64,000 nt of DNA, taken from contig NZ_JARP01000003.1 in the NCBI RefSeq assembly GCF_000708595.2, positions 186,001 to 250,000 of the forward strand, given 5' to 3'. Source of the stretch: Flavobacterium sp. KJJ. GTDB lineage: Bacteria > Bacteroidota > Bacteroidia > Flavobacteriales > Flavobacteriaceae. The notes beneath the pieces were generated by a model that ran no database searches, was not told where the DNA came from, and saw only the letters and a list, made by a program, of their open reading frames with translations. Of this stretch, positions 1-9,436 are shown in pieces. A program made the translations under genes and the position numbers. Position 1 is the stretch's first letter; the number at the start of each line of letters is the position of its first letter.

Positions 1-321
1 GTAAAAATTGGACATTCATTTTACATAGGTCATTTTGGTGGTATTATTATTAATGCTAATGCCGTTATTGGCGACAATTGTAATATTTCACAAGGTGTAA
101 CAATAGGTGTTTCAGGGTTAAATGAAAATAGAGGAGTTCCTGTTTTGGGAAATGATGTATATATAGGGGCAAATTCAGTTGTTGCAGGAAAAATTAATAT
201 TGGAAATAATGTACTAATCGGCGCTTGTTCATTAGTTAAAAATTCTTTCGAAGATAATGTAGTTGTATTAGGAGTACCTGCGGTAATAATCTCTAATAAA
301 GGTTCAAAAGATTATATCTAA
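1..321 (+). CDS. Hexapeptide-repeat acetyltransferase (serine acetyltransferase-like), 5' truncated
   Basis: Frame 1 is open from the first base to TAA at 319-321, so the start lies outside the window. The 106 visible residues form left-handed beta-helix repeats with the [IV]-G-x4-[IV] rhythm, such as 'NAVIGDNCNISQG', 'GNDVYIGANSVV' and 'GNNVLIGACSLV'. They end with 'GVPAVII', where CysE-like enzymes have 'GxPAK'. The pattern fits a serine O-acetyltransferase-type or polysaccharide O-acetyltransferase; its overlap with a glycosyltransferase (shared base 321, TAATG) suggests it decorates the surface glycan rather than making cysteine. The acceptor is unknown. Confidence 0.85.
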   Translation, partial: VKIGHSFYIGHFGGIIINANAVIGDNCNISQGVTIGVSGLNENRGVPVLGNDVYIGANSVVAGKINIGNNVLIGACSLVKNSFEDNVVVLGVPAVIISNKGSKDYI

Positions 322-1439
322 TGAAATTATTAATTGTTTCAACAGCTCCGTTTGTCTATCGAGATAATCACCCTTACGCTTATAGCCCTTACGTAAATGA
401 ATTAATTATTTTAGAAAAATTTGTGGATGAAATTATCTTTTGCTGTCCAGTTTGGGAAAAAGATAATGGGCTTCTAATAACAAAAATTCCTTTTTCTGTT
501 TCGCTACATTTTAAATTAAAAGATTTTAATGTAAAATCTTTCTTTAATCTATTTAAATCTTTCTTCTATTGTTTTTACAATATTTACGTTTTGTTTAAGG
601 CAATGAAAGCTGCAGATCATATTCATTTACGTTGTCCCGGAAATATTGGTTTGCTGGGATGTTTAGTACAAATAGTATTTCCGAATAAGGCTAAGACCGC
701 AAAATATGCAGGTAATTGGGATCCTGATGCAAATCAGCCTTTAAGTTATCGAATGCAAAAATGGATTTTAAACAATACGTTTTTGACGAGAAATATGCAG
801 GTATTGGTTTATGGAAACTGGGAAAACAGCACGAAAAATATAAAAGCTTTTTTTACTGCAACTTACTCAGATAATGAAAAATTAACTTTGAATTTATTGA
901 ATTTAAAGCAAAAAATACATTTCGTTTTTGTAGGAACTTTGACTGCTGGGAAAAACCCATTATATGCAATTCGATTAATTGAGGGTTTAATCAAGAAAGG
1001 ATATGATGTAAAACTTGATTTATATGGAGAAGGTATTGAACGTGATAATCTTGAAAATTATATTTTAGAAAAGAAATTAAGTGATTGTGTTTTTTTAAAC
1101 GGAAATCAAAGTAAAGAGGTAATAAAAAATGCTTATCAAAAAAGTCATTTTGTAATATTGCCTTCTAAAAGCGAAGGTTGGCCAAAAGTTATCGCAGAAG
1201 GAATGTTTTGGGGAAGTATTCCTATAGCTACTAAAGTTTCATGTGTGCCCTTTATGCTTGATTTTGGAAAAAGAGGTATTTTATTAGAAATGAATTTAGA
1301 TAGAGATTTAGCTCAAATACATGAAATTATAAAAGATGAAAATATTTTTAATACGAAAAGGGAATTAGCTTACGAATGGTCACAACAATACACAACAGAA
1401 GTTTTTGAAGCTGAAATTAAAAAGTTATTATTAAAATGA
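321..1439 (+). CDS. Glycosyltransferase, GT4 family (GT-B fold)
   Basis: This 372-residue protein should transfer a sugar from a nucleotide donor to a growing lipid-linked glycan at the cytoplasmic face. The C-terminal Rossmann half has the GT4 opening 'FVGTLTAGKNP' (about 203-213) and the donor-binding E-x7-E element in 'SEGWPKVIAEG' (E285 and E293). The N-terminal acceptor half is poorly conserved and has a hydrophobic stretch around 78-94 that may touch the membrane. The ATG overlaps the preceding stop by one base, and the 3' end overlaps the next gene by four bases (ATGA), so translation is probably coupled. Donor and linkage cannot be told from sequence. Confidence 0.88.
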   Translation: MKLLIVSTAPFVYRDNHPYAYSPYVNELIILEKFVDEIIFCCPVWEKDNGLLITKIPFSVSLHFKLKDFNVKSFFNLFKSFFYCFYNIYVLFKAMKAADHIHLRCPGNIGLLGCLVQIVFPNKAKTAKYAGNWDPDANQPLSYRMQKWILNNTFLTRNMQVLVYGNWENSTKNIKAFFTATYSDNEKLTLNLLNLKQKIHFVFVGTLTAGKNPLYAIRLIEGLIKKGYDVKLDLYGEGIERDNLENYILEKKLSDCVFLNGNQSKEVIKNAYQKSHFVILPSKSEGWPKVIAEGMFWGSIPIATKVSCVPFMLDFGKRGILLEMNLDRDLAQIHEIIKDENIFNTKRELAYEWSQQYTTEVFEAEIKKLLLK

Positions 1440-2542
1440 GAATTGTACAAATTATAGATTCTTTAGAAGCAGGCGGGGCAGAGCGAATGGCAGTAAATTA
1501 TGCTAATGCCTTATCTAACAAAATAGCATTTTCAGGTTTAATTGCAACGAGAAAAGAGGGCGTCCTAAAAAATCAGATACGTAGCGAAGTTTCCTATTTG
1601 TTTTTACAAAAAAAAAAGAGTGTTGATTTGAATGCTGTTTTTCGTTTAAGGAAATATATTAAAAAAAATAAGATTGATATATTGCATGCTCACAGTTCTT
1701 CGTTTTTTATAGGGGTGTTGTTAAAATTGACTTTCGTAAAAATAGATATTATCTGGCACGATCACTATGGTATTTCCCAAGATTTAAAATCTAGAAAAAA
1801 TTTAGGATTAAAATTTGGATCACTTTTTTTTAAGGGAATTATTTCGGTAAATACAGCATTAAAAGATTGGGCAAAATCTTATTTATGGTGTTCAAATATT
1901 ATTTATTTTCCAAATTTTATTGAAGATATTTCAAAAGCAAATCAGAATGTAATTATAAAAGGATTAGAGGGAAAAAGAATTGTATGTGTCGCTAATTTGC
2001 GTCCACAAAAAAATCATTTACTGATAATTGAATCCGCAAATGTAATTACAAAGCAATATCCCGAATGGACCTTTCATTTGTTTGGAAAAGATTTTGAAGA
2101 CGATTACTCTCAAAAACTTAAACTTAAAATTAGAGATTTAAAATTAGAAAAAAATATTTTTTTTTACGGAACAATAGAAAATATTGGATCTGTATTAAAG
2201 CAATGTGACATAGCAATTCTTCCTTCATTGTCAGAGGGACTTCCATTAGCTGTTTTAGAGTATGGATTATATAAATTACCTGTTGTTGCTACAAATGTAG
2301 GAGAAATGTCTAAAGTAATTATTTCAGAAAAAGAAGGATTAATAGTTGAATCCAACAATATAAACCAATTTGTAGAAGCAATTACAAGATTAATGGAAGA
2401 TAAAAATCTTAGAATAGAAATGGGACAGCACTTAAATAAAATTATAGAGTTAAATTACAGCCAAAAATCTATTATTGAGAATTATGCTTTATGGCTGGAT
2501 ACTTTGATTAATTTTGCTTTATCAAAAGTTGCTCCAAGATAA
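1436..2542 (+). CDS. Glycosyltransferase, GT4 family
   Basis: This 368-residue protein starts with the typical GT4 N-terminus 'IIDSLEAGGAERMAVNYA' (7-24), carries 'HAHSSSF' near 84-90, and has the C-terminal 'CVANLRPQKNH' strand and helix (184-194). The E-x7-E donor motif lies in 'SEGLPLAVLEYG' (E267 and E275). It resembles glycosyltransferases of capsule and exopolysaccharide loci. It overlaps the preceding GT4 gene by 4 nt and is followed 4 nt later by the polymerase-like gene, so it is part of the same transcript. Sugar specificity is unknown. Confidence 0.9.
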   Translation: MRIVQIIDSLEAGGAERMAVNYANALSNKIAFSGLIATRKEGVLKNQIRSEVSYLFLQKKKSVDLNAVFRLRKYIKKNKIDILHAHSSSFFIGVLLKLTFVKIDIIWHDHYGISQDLKSRKNLGLKFGSLFFKGIISVNTALKDWAKSYLWCSNIIYFPNFIEDISKANQNVIIKGLEGKRIVCVANLRPQKNHLLIIESANVITKQYPEWTFHLFGKDFEDDYSQKLKLKIRDLKLEKNIFFYGTIENIGSVLKQCDIAILPSLSEGLPLAVLEYGLYKLPVVATNVGEMSKVIISEKEGLIVESNNINQFVEAITRLMEDKNLRIEMGQHLNKIIELNYSQKSIIENYALWLDTLINFALSKVAPR

Positions 2543-2546
2543 ATAA

Positions 2547-3896
2547 ATGAAAAACACTCAATTTTCGTATTTCCGTTTAGTCATAATTCATGCATTAATT
2601 GCTTTAGCAGTTTTTGCCTTGCCATTTCTATCCAAAATTTTGGCGCTTTTAATTCCAATTATTGGTTTTTATATTGTTTATAATGCTAAGAATAGGAATA
2701 ATGAAGTTATTTTAGTTGCAGCTTATTTAGTTGGTATTGAGGTTTTTCTTAGAATGACTGGCGGGAATTTTAATAATGAATATATTAAAGTTAATGTCAT
2801 TTTATTTATGCTTGCTGGTATGATATACAGTAATTTTTCTACAAATGCATTTGTGTATTGGTTTTTCTTGATGTTATTGATTCCTGGAATAATATTAACT
2901 GCAACACAAACGCAATATGATACCGATATTAAGAAATCATTGGTTTTTAATTTATCTGGTCCAGTTTGTTTAGGAATCTGCGCGATATATATGTACAAAA
3001 GGAAAATTTTATTTTCTGATTTGCAAAATATTGTTCTTACAATGGGACTTCCTATTATAACAACTACAACTTATCTTTTTTTGTTTAATCCGAGCGTTAG
3101 AGATGTAGTAACAGGAACACAATCTAATTTTGAAACTTCAGGTGGTTTTGGTCCTAATCAAGTTTCAACTGTTTTAGGATTAGGGATTTTTATCTTTTTT
3201 ACTCAGTTTATATTATTTTCAAAATCAAAGAAAGCGATGATCTTAAATGGATTTTTAGTGCTTTTTATGAGTTATAGAGGAATTGTAACTTTTTCAAGAG
3301 GCGGAGTTATAACTGCCGTGGTAATGATTTGTACTTTCTTGTTCTTATTATATTTTTTTTCAAATGCAAAAGGAAAAAGCAAGTTTGTTTTGGTTTTTAT
3401 TTTAACGGGTTTAATGGGTATCGGAATATGGACGTATAGTTCTATACAGACAAGAGGTTTGATCGAGAAACGTTATGCTAATCAGGATGCAGCAGGAAGA
3501 GTGAAAAAAGATCGGTTAGGAGGACGAGAAGAAATTATAGATTCTGAAATAAAACTCTTTTTTGAGAATCCTATTATGGGTGTAGGAGCAGGAATGGGAA
3601 AAGAATTTAGAAGAAAATCTTTCGGGATGGAAGTTGCTTCACACAATGAGATTTCTCGAATGCTTGCTGAGCACGGCTTATTTGGTATATTTGGTCTTCT
3701 ATTACTTTTTATAACACCTTTTATTCTCTATATTAATAATCGACAGCATTTATATTTTTTATCATTCTTTATGTTTTGGCTGTTGACCATAAATCACGCA
3801 GCTATGAGAACTGCGGCGCCGGCATTTGTGTATGCTTTAACACTTCTTTCCGTACATATTAAAATTCCTCAAAAAGCAGAAAATTCGGTAGATTAA
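2547..3896 (+). CDS. O-antigen polymerase/ligase family membrane protein (Wzy/WaaL-like)
   Basis: This 449-residue integral membrane protein has about ten to eleven hydrophobic segments. The family signature is in the second half: 'SRGGVITAVV' (near 250), then a periplasmic loop with 'GREEIIDSEIKLFFENPIMG' and 'HNEISRMLAEHGLFG', the NP-x-G-x-G and HN-x7-E-x-G pattern of Wzy/WaaL proteins. It should polymerise lipid-linked repeat units or ligate finished glycan, acting at the periplasmic face. Its place after two glycosyltransferases and before the initiating transferase favours Wzy over WaaL, but sequence alone does not settle this. Confidence 0.85.
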   Translation: MKNTQFSYFRLVIIHALIALAVFALPFLSKILALLIPIIGFYIVYNAKNRNNEVILVAAYLVGIEVFLRMTGGNFNNEYIKVNVILFMLAGMIYSNFSTNAFVYWFFLMLLIPGIILTATQTQYDTDIKKSLVFNLSGPVCLGICAIYMYKRKILFSDLQNIVLTMGLPIITTTTYLFLFNPSVRDVVTGTQSNFETSGGFGPNQVSTVLGLGIFIFFTQFILFSKSKKAMILNGFLVLFMSYRGIVTFSRGGVITAVVMICTFLFLLYFFSNAKGKSKFVLVFILTGLMGIGIWTYSSIQTRGLIEKRYANQDAAGRVKKDRLGGREEIIDSEIKLFFENPIMGVGAGMGKEFRRKSFGMEVASHNEISRMLAEHGLFGIFGLLLLFITPFILYINNRQHLYFLSFFMFWLLTINHAAMRTAAPAFVYALTLLSVHIKIPQKAENSVD

Positions 3897-3912
3897 TTTA
3901 TGTTTTTTATGA

Positions 3913-3920
3913 TACATTTG
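3913..3920 (+). promoter_or_regulatory. Candidate -7 element for the glycosylphosphotransferase gene
   Basis: TACATTTG matches the flavobacterial TAnnTTTG -7 consensus and lies 35 nt before the ATG at 3956. No TTG -33 element is seen at the usual spacing. This may let the last gene of the polysaccharide locus be expressed separately. Confidence 0.4.
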
Positions 3921-3955
3921 TCTTAGATTAAAGCCCTTAAATCTACAAACATATT

Positions 3956-5347
3956 ATGCGTTCAAAAAATAAAATGCATTTTGAGATATCAGAACGAAAA
4001 GTACTCCTTTTTGCTTTTGATGCTGTCTTCCTATTCTCTGCCTTGTATTTTCTAAATTTATTTTTAGATTATCATTATTTTACATTTGGAATTAAAACAA
4101 TATATCGTCCAATAATACTGGTTGGGTATTTATATGTTTTTGGGACAATTTTTGAAATGTATAATCTACAAGTGGCAAGCAACCAGCTGCAGATACTTAG
4201 AAGTGTAGTTCTTTCTGTCTCCACCACAATTTTAGTTTACCTGCTTACACCTGTTTTATCACCAGAACTGCCAAAACACCGATTGGTAATCTTGATTTTT
4301 TATTTTACAGTATTAATTGTAATACTTCTTTGGCGTTTCTTCTATGCTTTATTTTTGGCATCTCAGCGTTTTTCTCAAAATGTAGTTTTAATATGCGATC
4401 AGGATCAGGTGGAAGAATTAGTTCTTGGACTTGAAAGTGTAGATCCGCATTATAAAATTATTGGCTTTGTAAACTCAGATTCAATTTCTGAAGAAAAGGC
4501 CGGCTTTCATTATGTGAAAGAGATTAGTAAGGATGATTTAGAAACTTTTGTATCCCATAATAATGTTTCTGAAATCGTAATTGCCTCACAAAATACGGAT
4601 GGAATTACAGCTGATTTATATCAGCAGCTGCTTCATCTATTAGAATCTGGAAATGTTATTCGAGAGTATACACAGGTTTACGAAAGTAAAACACAGCGTA
4701 TCCCAGTGCATTATATAGCGCGTGACTTTTATCGCTTTTTTCCTTTTAGCCGTAGTAATAATAATAAATTATACCTGTTTTTGATACGATTTATAGAGTG
4801 TATTTTTTCTATTATCGGACTTCTTTTTTGTGTTGTTTTTATTCCATTAATTTTTATCGGAAACCTTATTGCTAATAAGGGGAGTTTGTTTTATACACAG
4901 GAACGCGTGGGTAAAAATGGAATTATTTTTAAGATATATAAATTTAGAACAATGGTCAAAAACTCAGATGTTAATGGTGCATTTGCAACTTCAAATGATC
5001 AGAGAGTAACTCCATTTGGAAGATTTATGCGCAAATCAAGAATAGATGAATTGCCTCAGTTTTTTAATGTTTTAATAGGCGATATGGCGGTTATTGGACC
5101 AAGACCTGAACGTCCATTTTTTGTTAAAGAAATTGCACAAATAATGCCTTTCTACGAAACAAGACATGTTATTAAGCCAGGACTTACCGGCTGGGCACAG
5201 GTTAACTATTCGTATGGAGAATCTATAGATGAGAGTTTGATGAAACTTCAGTATGACTTATATTACATCAAACATCGAAGTGTTTTTCTAGATTTAAGTA
5301 TTACTTTCAAAACGATTACTACTGTTTTGTTTTATCGCGGACAGTAA
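3956..5347 (+). CDS. Polyprenyl glycosylphosphotransferase (WcaJ/WbaP-type initiating sugar transferase)
   Basis: This 463-residue enzyme should transfer a sugar 1-phosphate from a UDP-sugar to undecaprenyl phosphate, the first step of exopolysaccharide or O-unit assembly. About four to five N-terminal membrane helices (14-125) lead into a cytoplasmic CoA-binding-like domain (about 140-250). A further membrane segment (about 275-300) precedes the catalytic bacterial sugar transferase domain. That domain shows 'ERVGKNGIIFKIYKFRTM', 'DELPQFFNVLIGDMAVIGPR' and 'KPGLTGWAQV', all typical of this family. It closes the polysaccharide locus, and its stop is 3 nt from the end of the convergent DUF4105 gene. 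Glucose-1-P or galactose-1-P are the likely donors; which one is not decided. Confidence 0.93.
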   Translation: MRSKNKMHFEISERKVLLFAFDAVFLFSALYFLNLFLDYHYFTFGIKTIYRPIILVGYLYVFGTIFEMYNLQVASNQLQILRSVVLSVSTTILVYLLTPVLSPELPKHRLVILIFYFTVLIVILLWRFFYALFLASQRFSQNVVLICDQDQVEELVLGLESVDPHYKIIGFVNSDSISEEKAGFHYVKEISKDDLETFVSHNNVSEIVIASQNTDGITADLYQQLLHLLESGNVIREYTQVYESKTQRIPVHYIARDFYRFFPFSRSNNNKLYLFLIRFIECIFSIIGLLFCVVFIPLIFIGNLIANKGSLFYTQERVGKNGIIFKIYKFRTMVKNSDVNGAFATSNDQRVTPFGRFMRKSRIDELPQFFNVLIGDMAVIGPRPERPFFVKEIAQIMPFYETRHVIKPGLTGWAQVNYSYGESIDESLMKLQYDLYYIKHRSVFLDLSITFKTITTVLFYRGQ

Positions 5348-5350
5348 TTT

Positions 5351-6487
5351 TTATATAATAATCGGAATACGTTTTTTGTTTCTAATCGCTACTCTTACTA
5401 AAACAAATCCGCTTGTAATGATCATTGGCAACATAATCAAGAAATGTGCTTTGTTAAGGATGAAAAGTGCATAAACTACCAGAAAAATTAAATGTAAAAC
5501 GGCAAATCTATAGGTCCATCTTTTATTTTTAGCGATTGATAGAAAAATCAATATCAACAAAAGCGGACTAAATAAAAGCACGTTATAATTCATAGCCAGT
5601 TCATGGTGAAATGAATAAAACCCAACTACAACAAAAAATATTCCCATTAAAGACAAAATTAAAAGATAGATTTTGTCGACTACTTTGTTGTGCGCTAAAA
5701 CAACAAATCCCAGTATAAAAATATAAGTGTAAACGTTATTCCACCACGAAGCAGGTGTTTCTTTTGCAAAACTTAATAATGTTTTGCTTTCAGCAACTAA
5801 AGGATGATTTTGAAAAGTAGTTTTTTCTAAGCTGTTTTTCAATTCAAAAGGCAGGAATATCTTGGTGCCTAATTGATCTACTTTAGTTCCAAAAATAATG
5901 CTTGTTCCCAATTTATCATAAAAATGCCCATCAAAATAAGGAAATAAAATCGAGCGATACGTGATATCAGTGTCACCTTTTTTAGTAATTACATGTCCGC
6001 CCAACGTTTTATTGATAATATCAACGACCATCGACGTGCAATTTTTATCAATAAATTTATAAGTATAGAAACGATCTTCAGAAAGGAGAGTAGTATTTAA
6101 ATTATCAAAAAGTTTTTGTTTTGATTCTTGCGGAATAAGTAATTCTTGTTCAAAAACACTTCTTTTTTCATAATTATATTCATTCATAAAATCACCAAAT
6201 GGATGTACGACTACAAAATACTGCAAATCGCCTTTGGCAAATTTTGCTACAAAATTTGGCGTTGAAAAATCAAAAGCGCCATAATTGTAAACAAGATCAA
6301 TATTATTTGCTGGATCTGCAACTCGAATCGCTGTGTGGCCAAAATAAGAGTAGGTTTCATTACCAAGTCCGCAAGTAATAACACTTATTTTTGAATCTTT
6401 TGACAAAGGTACGCTTTGGCTAAAACCAATAAAACTTAGTAATAATAGTAAACTAAAAAGTGTTTTTTTGAAAATGACATTTTTCAT
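5351..6487 (-). CDS. DUF4105 (Lnb N-terminal periplasmic domain) membrane protein
   Basis: This 378-residue protein has an N-terminal signal peptide (about 1-24, ending 'GFSQ'). A periplasmic DUF4105 domain (about 30-215) follows, with 'SYFGHTAIRVAD', 'LVYNYGAFDF' and 'DKNCTSMVVDII', the last holding a conserved Cys in a papain-like setting. Four to five hydrophobic helices (about 248-365) form the C-terminus. The family is common in Bacteroidota, and I know no established function for this subgroup; the H and C residues suggest a thiol hydrolase-like fold. It lies 36 nt downstream of the PorV-like gene on the same strand and is probably co-transcribed. Confidence 0.8.
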   Translation of the reverse strand: MKNVIFKKTLFSLLLLLSFIGFSQSVPLSKDSKISVITCGLGNETYSYFGHTAIRVADPANNIDLVYNYGAFDFSTPNFVAKFAKGDLQYFVVVHPFGDFMNEYNYEKRSVFEQELLIPQESKQKLFDNLNTTLLSEDRFYTYKFIDKNCTSMVVDIINKTLGGHVITKKGDTDITYRSILFPYFDGHFYDKLGTSIIFGTKVDQLGTKIFLPFELKNSLEKTTFQNHPLVAESKTLLSFAKETPASWWNNVYTYIFILGFVVLAHNKVVDKIYLLILSLMGIFFVVVGFYSFHHELAMNYNVLLFSPLLLILIFLSIAKNKRWTYRFAVLHLIFLVVYALFILNKAHFLIMLPMIITSGFVLVRVAIRNKKRIPIII

Positions 6488-6523
6488 GATTTAAAATTTT
6501 AAGAAGTTGAATGGTTGTAAATT

Positions 6524-7591
6524 TTATCTAAAGATACCTAAATCTACTTTTAAAGAAAAAATATTAGAGTATAAAGCTGTACTTTGATTTCCTAAGTCAG
6601 TCAAAGCATAATCTACCTGAATGCCTTTGTACTTAAAACCTAATCCAATATTGGGTTGAAAATTGATCTTTTCAGTATTGTCAAGCTGAGTTACATTCTG
6701 AAAATTTCCCGCGCCGGCTCTCAAGAAAACAAGATCCGTATAGCCAAATTCAAAACCCACTGCAGGATCGATACTCACCACTTTTGATGAAACAATATCA
6801 TTGGTCTGTTCAAAACGCATATTTAAATTTGTAGCGACTAAAAGACTGTAATCATTATGAAAATCAAATTTTTTAGAAACTCCTAATTGTGCTTTTGGCA
6901 AAGTGATTTCGGTACTTTCAGGCAATTCGTTATTTTCTCCTGGAATGGCATTGGCAATTTTCGCATATTCTGCTTCATCAATATTCCAGACGTTATAAGT
7001 CGTTGTAATGTCGCGAAGCATTAAGCCAAATTTCCAGTCGTTTCGCTCAAATTGCAATCCAACATCAAAACCAAAACCCCAAGAATTCGCAAATTTACCT
7101 ATAATTCGGCGGATAATTTTTGCATTTACTCCATATTGAAATCCTTCAACAGGCAGTTTTCTAGCATAAGAAAATGTAAAACCATAATCTGCAGTTGAAA
7201 AAAGGCTGATTCGGTTATAATCAATATTGCCTTGGCTGTCGATTAATTGCGTGGTATCCATAATATCATCGACTCCAAATCGAATCATCGAAATTCCCCA
7301 AGCACTTCGATCGTCAATCGGACTTGCATATCCAATATAATCGTACTGCGCAATATTAGCAAAATAATTGGCGTGCATTAAGGAAATTTGGTGGTCTTCA
7401 AGATGAGTTAAACCCGCTGGATTCCAGTAAACTGCGTTCACATCATTGGTCGAAGCGACAACTGCACTCGACATTCCTAATGCGGCAGCATCAACTCCGA
7501 TATTCATAAACTCATTCGAATATTTTCGAACAGTTTGTGCATATTGTAGTGTGCAGCTCCAAAATAATAAAAACGCAAGGATTTTCTTCAA
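6524..7591 (-). CDS. PorV/PorQ-family outer-membrane protein (PorV2-type, FadL-like barrel)
   Basis: This 355-residue protein has a signal peptide (1-18, 'LQYAQ'). The N-terminal pattern 'FMNIGVDAAALGMSSAVVAS' followed by 'DVNAVYWNPAGLTH' is diagnostic of the PorV/PorQ (UPF0164) family. The rest alternates short amphipathic strands, as expected of a FadL-like beta barrel, and ends 'FSLKVDLGIFR'. In flavobacteria PorV recognises the C-terminal signals of type IX secretion cargo; paralogues called PorV2 are common and their task is unclear. The gene is probably the first of a pair with the DUF4105 gene. Confidence 0.85.
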   Translation of the reverse strand: MKKILAFLLFWSCTLQYAQTVRKYSNEFMNIGVDAAALGMSSAVVASTNDVNAVYWNPAGLTHLEDHQISLMHANYFANIAQYDYIGYASPIDDRSAWGISMIRFGVDDIMDTTQLIDSQGNIDYNRISLFSTADYGFTFSYARKLPVEGFQYGVNAKIIRRIIGKFANSWGFGFDVGLQFERNDWKFGLMLRDITTTYNVWNIDEAEYAKIANAIPGENNELPESTEITLPKAQLGVSKKFDFHNDYSLLVATNLNMRFEQTNDIVSSKVVSIDPAVGFEFGYTDLVFLRAGAGNFQNVTQLDNTEKINFQPNIGLGFKYKGIQVDYALTDLGNQSTALYSNIFSLKVDLGIFR

Positions 7592-7745
7592 CGGATATTT
7601 TTTTGCAGAACAAAGTCTGTTTTAATTTTTATCAAAAATATAATATTTTACGCATCTAATTTATTCCTTTTGAGAAATATTGCGAAACTCAAAATTTCAA
7701 ATAAAAAACTCTTATAAAAACGCCTTTTGCTTAAGGTTATTATGC

Positions 7746-7753
7746 TAAATTTG
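7746..7753 (+). promoter_or_regulatory. Candidate -7 element for the pssA / GH25 pair
   Basis: TAAATTTG matches TAnnTTTG, with TTG at 7727-7729 sixteen bases upstream. The ATG of pssA is at 7783, about 30 nt downstream. Confidence 0.5.
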
Positions 7754-7782
7754 TTCCTTACCATTATCAAAATTTATAAAAG

Positions 7783-8499
7783 ATGAATATTAAAAAGCAC
7801 ATTCCTAATTTAATCACATTAATTAATCTTTTTTGTGGATGTATTGCCATTGTTTTTATTTCTGAAGCCAAATATGAAATGGCTTTTTATATGGTTTGTT
7901 TAGGAATCTTTTTTGATTTTTTTGATGGATTTTTTGCTCGATTATTCAAAGTTTCAAGTCCGCTTGGGCTGCAATTGGATTCTTTAGCAGATATGGTAAC
8001 CAGCGGTGTTGCACCAGGTTATGTCATGTACAGTATGTTTGCAAATAGCGGTCATCAGTTAGGCACAAGTCCGTTAATTCCTTTTTTAGGTTTTATAATT
8101 ACTTTAGGATCTTGTTACAGACTGGCTAATTTTAATATTGATACACGCCAAACCGATTCATTTATTGGATTGCCAACTCCTGCAAATGCCCTTTTTATTA
8201 TTAGCTTGCAGTTAGTACTGGATATGTATTCAGAGTCGTCGCTTTTTATTCTTGAACTATTTACCAATCAATGGGTTTTACTGGTTATCACGCTGTTCAG
8301 TGCTTATATTTTGAATGCTGAAATTCCTTTATTTTCTTTAAAATTCAAAAAGTTTAATTTTAAAGATAATATGATACAAATCGTATTTTTGATTCTGTCC
8401 CTTGGTTTGATTGTGTTGTTTCAATTTGGTGCAGTTCCTTTAATTATCATTTTTTACGTTTTGTTGTCTGTTGTAAATAATATGTTTTTGAAAAAGTAG
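7783..8499 (+). CDS. pssA: CDP-diacylglycerol--serine O-phosphatidyltransferase
   Basis: This 238-residue inner-membrane enzyme makes phosphatidylserine, the precursor of phosphatidylethanolamine, from CDP-diacylglycerol and serine. The CDP-alcohol phosphatidyltransferase motif is complete: D48-G49-x2-A52-R53-x8-G62-x3-D66-x3-D70. About seven hydrophobic helices span the chain. The N-terminus 'IPNLITLINLFCGC' is typical of the class II (PssA, Bacillus-like) enzymes. The GH25 gene follows 10 nt downstream. A good flavobacterial promoter precedes it. Confidence 0.95.
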   Translation: MNIKKHIPNLITLINLFCGCIAIVFISEAKYEMAFYMVCLGIFFDFFDGFFARLFKVSSPLGLQLDSLADMVTSGVAPGYVMYSMFANSGHQLGTSPLIPFLGFIITLGSCYRLANFNIDTRQTDSFIGLPTPANALFIISLQLVLDMYSESSLFILELFTNQWVLLVITLFSAYILNAEIPLFSLKFKKFNFKDNMIQIVFLILSLGLIVLFQFGAVPLIIIFYVLLSVVNNMFLKK

Positions 8500-8509
8500 T
8501 TTTATTCGA

Positions 8510-9367
8510 ATGGCAAGAAAAACGACACGACGAACTTCTTATTCTCGAAAATCGCAACCCGCTAAATCGGCTTTCAGTAAAGTGGTTCGCTTTATTGTAT
8601 ATTCTTTTTTAGTACTGCTTTTATTTGGAACAATTTATCATTATCGTGCAGGTTTAGCATATTATCTCGGATTTAAATCTGACAAAGTTTTAGAAGAAGA
8701 TGAGGTTGATAAACACCTTTCTGATGTTCGAAATATTCAAGTTTTAGAAAACCATAAAGGAAAAGTAATTGGAATTGACGTGTCTGAATTTCAAGGAAAC
8801 GTTGATTGGGAAGATATTGAAATTTTAGAGGAAAAATATCCCGTGCAATTTGTCTTTATACGCGCAACAGCAGGAAACGATCGTGTTGACAGACAATTTA
8901 AGCAAAATTGGAAAGGCGCTAAAGAAAATAAAATCATGCGCGGAGCTTACCATTATTACCGCCCGAACGAGAATTCTATCGAACAGGCCAATCTTTTTAT
9001 TAAAACCGTAAAATTACAAAAAGGCGATTTGCCTCCAGTTTTAGATATTGAAAGATTGCCGAAAAATCAGCCTTTAGATAGTTTAAAGAAAGGTTTGAAA
9101 CGCTGGCTGAACAAAGTCGAAGAACATTATAAAGTTCGTCCGATAATTTATACAGGCGAACGCTATTATGGCGATTTTCTAAAAGAAGAATTTTCAGAAT
9201 ATTTATTTTGGATTGCCAACTACAATTTCTACAGAGAAAAAATTGAAGACGATTGGCTTTTTTGGCAATTTACAGAAAAAGCTTCTTTACCCGGAATTAA
9301 ACACAGAGTTGATGTGAATATCTACAACGGCGATTTAGAACAGCTGCAGTTTATTACGGTTGAGTGA
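8510..9367 (+). CDS. Glycoside hydrolase family 25 (lysozyme-like muramidase), membrane-anchored
   Basis: This 285-residue protein has a basic, Ser-rich N-terminus, one membrane anchor (about 25-45) and a GH25 domain (about 86-285). The GH25 signatures are 'GIDVSEFQGNVDW' (D90), 'RATAGNDRVD', 'RGAYHYYRP' and the catalytic strand 'PPVLDIER' (D179, E181). GH25 enzymes cleave MurNAc-GlcNAc bonds in peptidoglycan, so this is probably a cell-wall remodelling enzyme facing the periplasm from the inner membrane. It is co-transcribed with pssA (10 nt gap). No export signal other than the anchor is seen. Confidence 0.88.
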   Translation: MARKTTRRTSYSRKSQPAKSAFSKVVRFIVYSFLVLLLFGTIYHYRAGLAYYLGFKSDKVLEEDEVDKHLSDVRNIQVLENHKGKVIGIDVSEFQGNVDWEDIEILEEKYPVQFVFIRATAGNDRVDRQFKQNWKGAKENKIMRGAYHYYRPNENSIEQANLFIKTVKLQKGDLPPVLDIERLPKNQPLDSLKKGLKRWLNKVEEHYKVRPIIYTGERYYGDFLKEEFSEYLFWIANYNFYREKIEDDWLFWQFTEKASLPGIKHRVDVNIYNGDLEQLQFITVE

Positions 9368-9436
9368 GTTTTTAGTATTCAGTCGCAGTTTTCAGTTTAA
9401 CGAGAATGAAAATTGAGATTGAATACTTTTTAATGG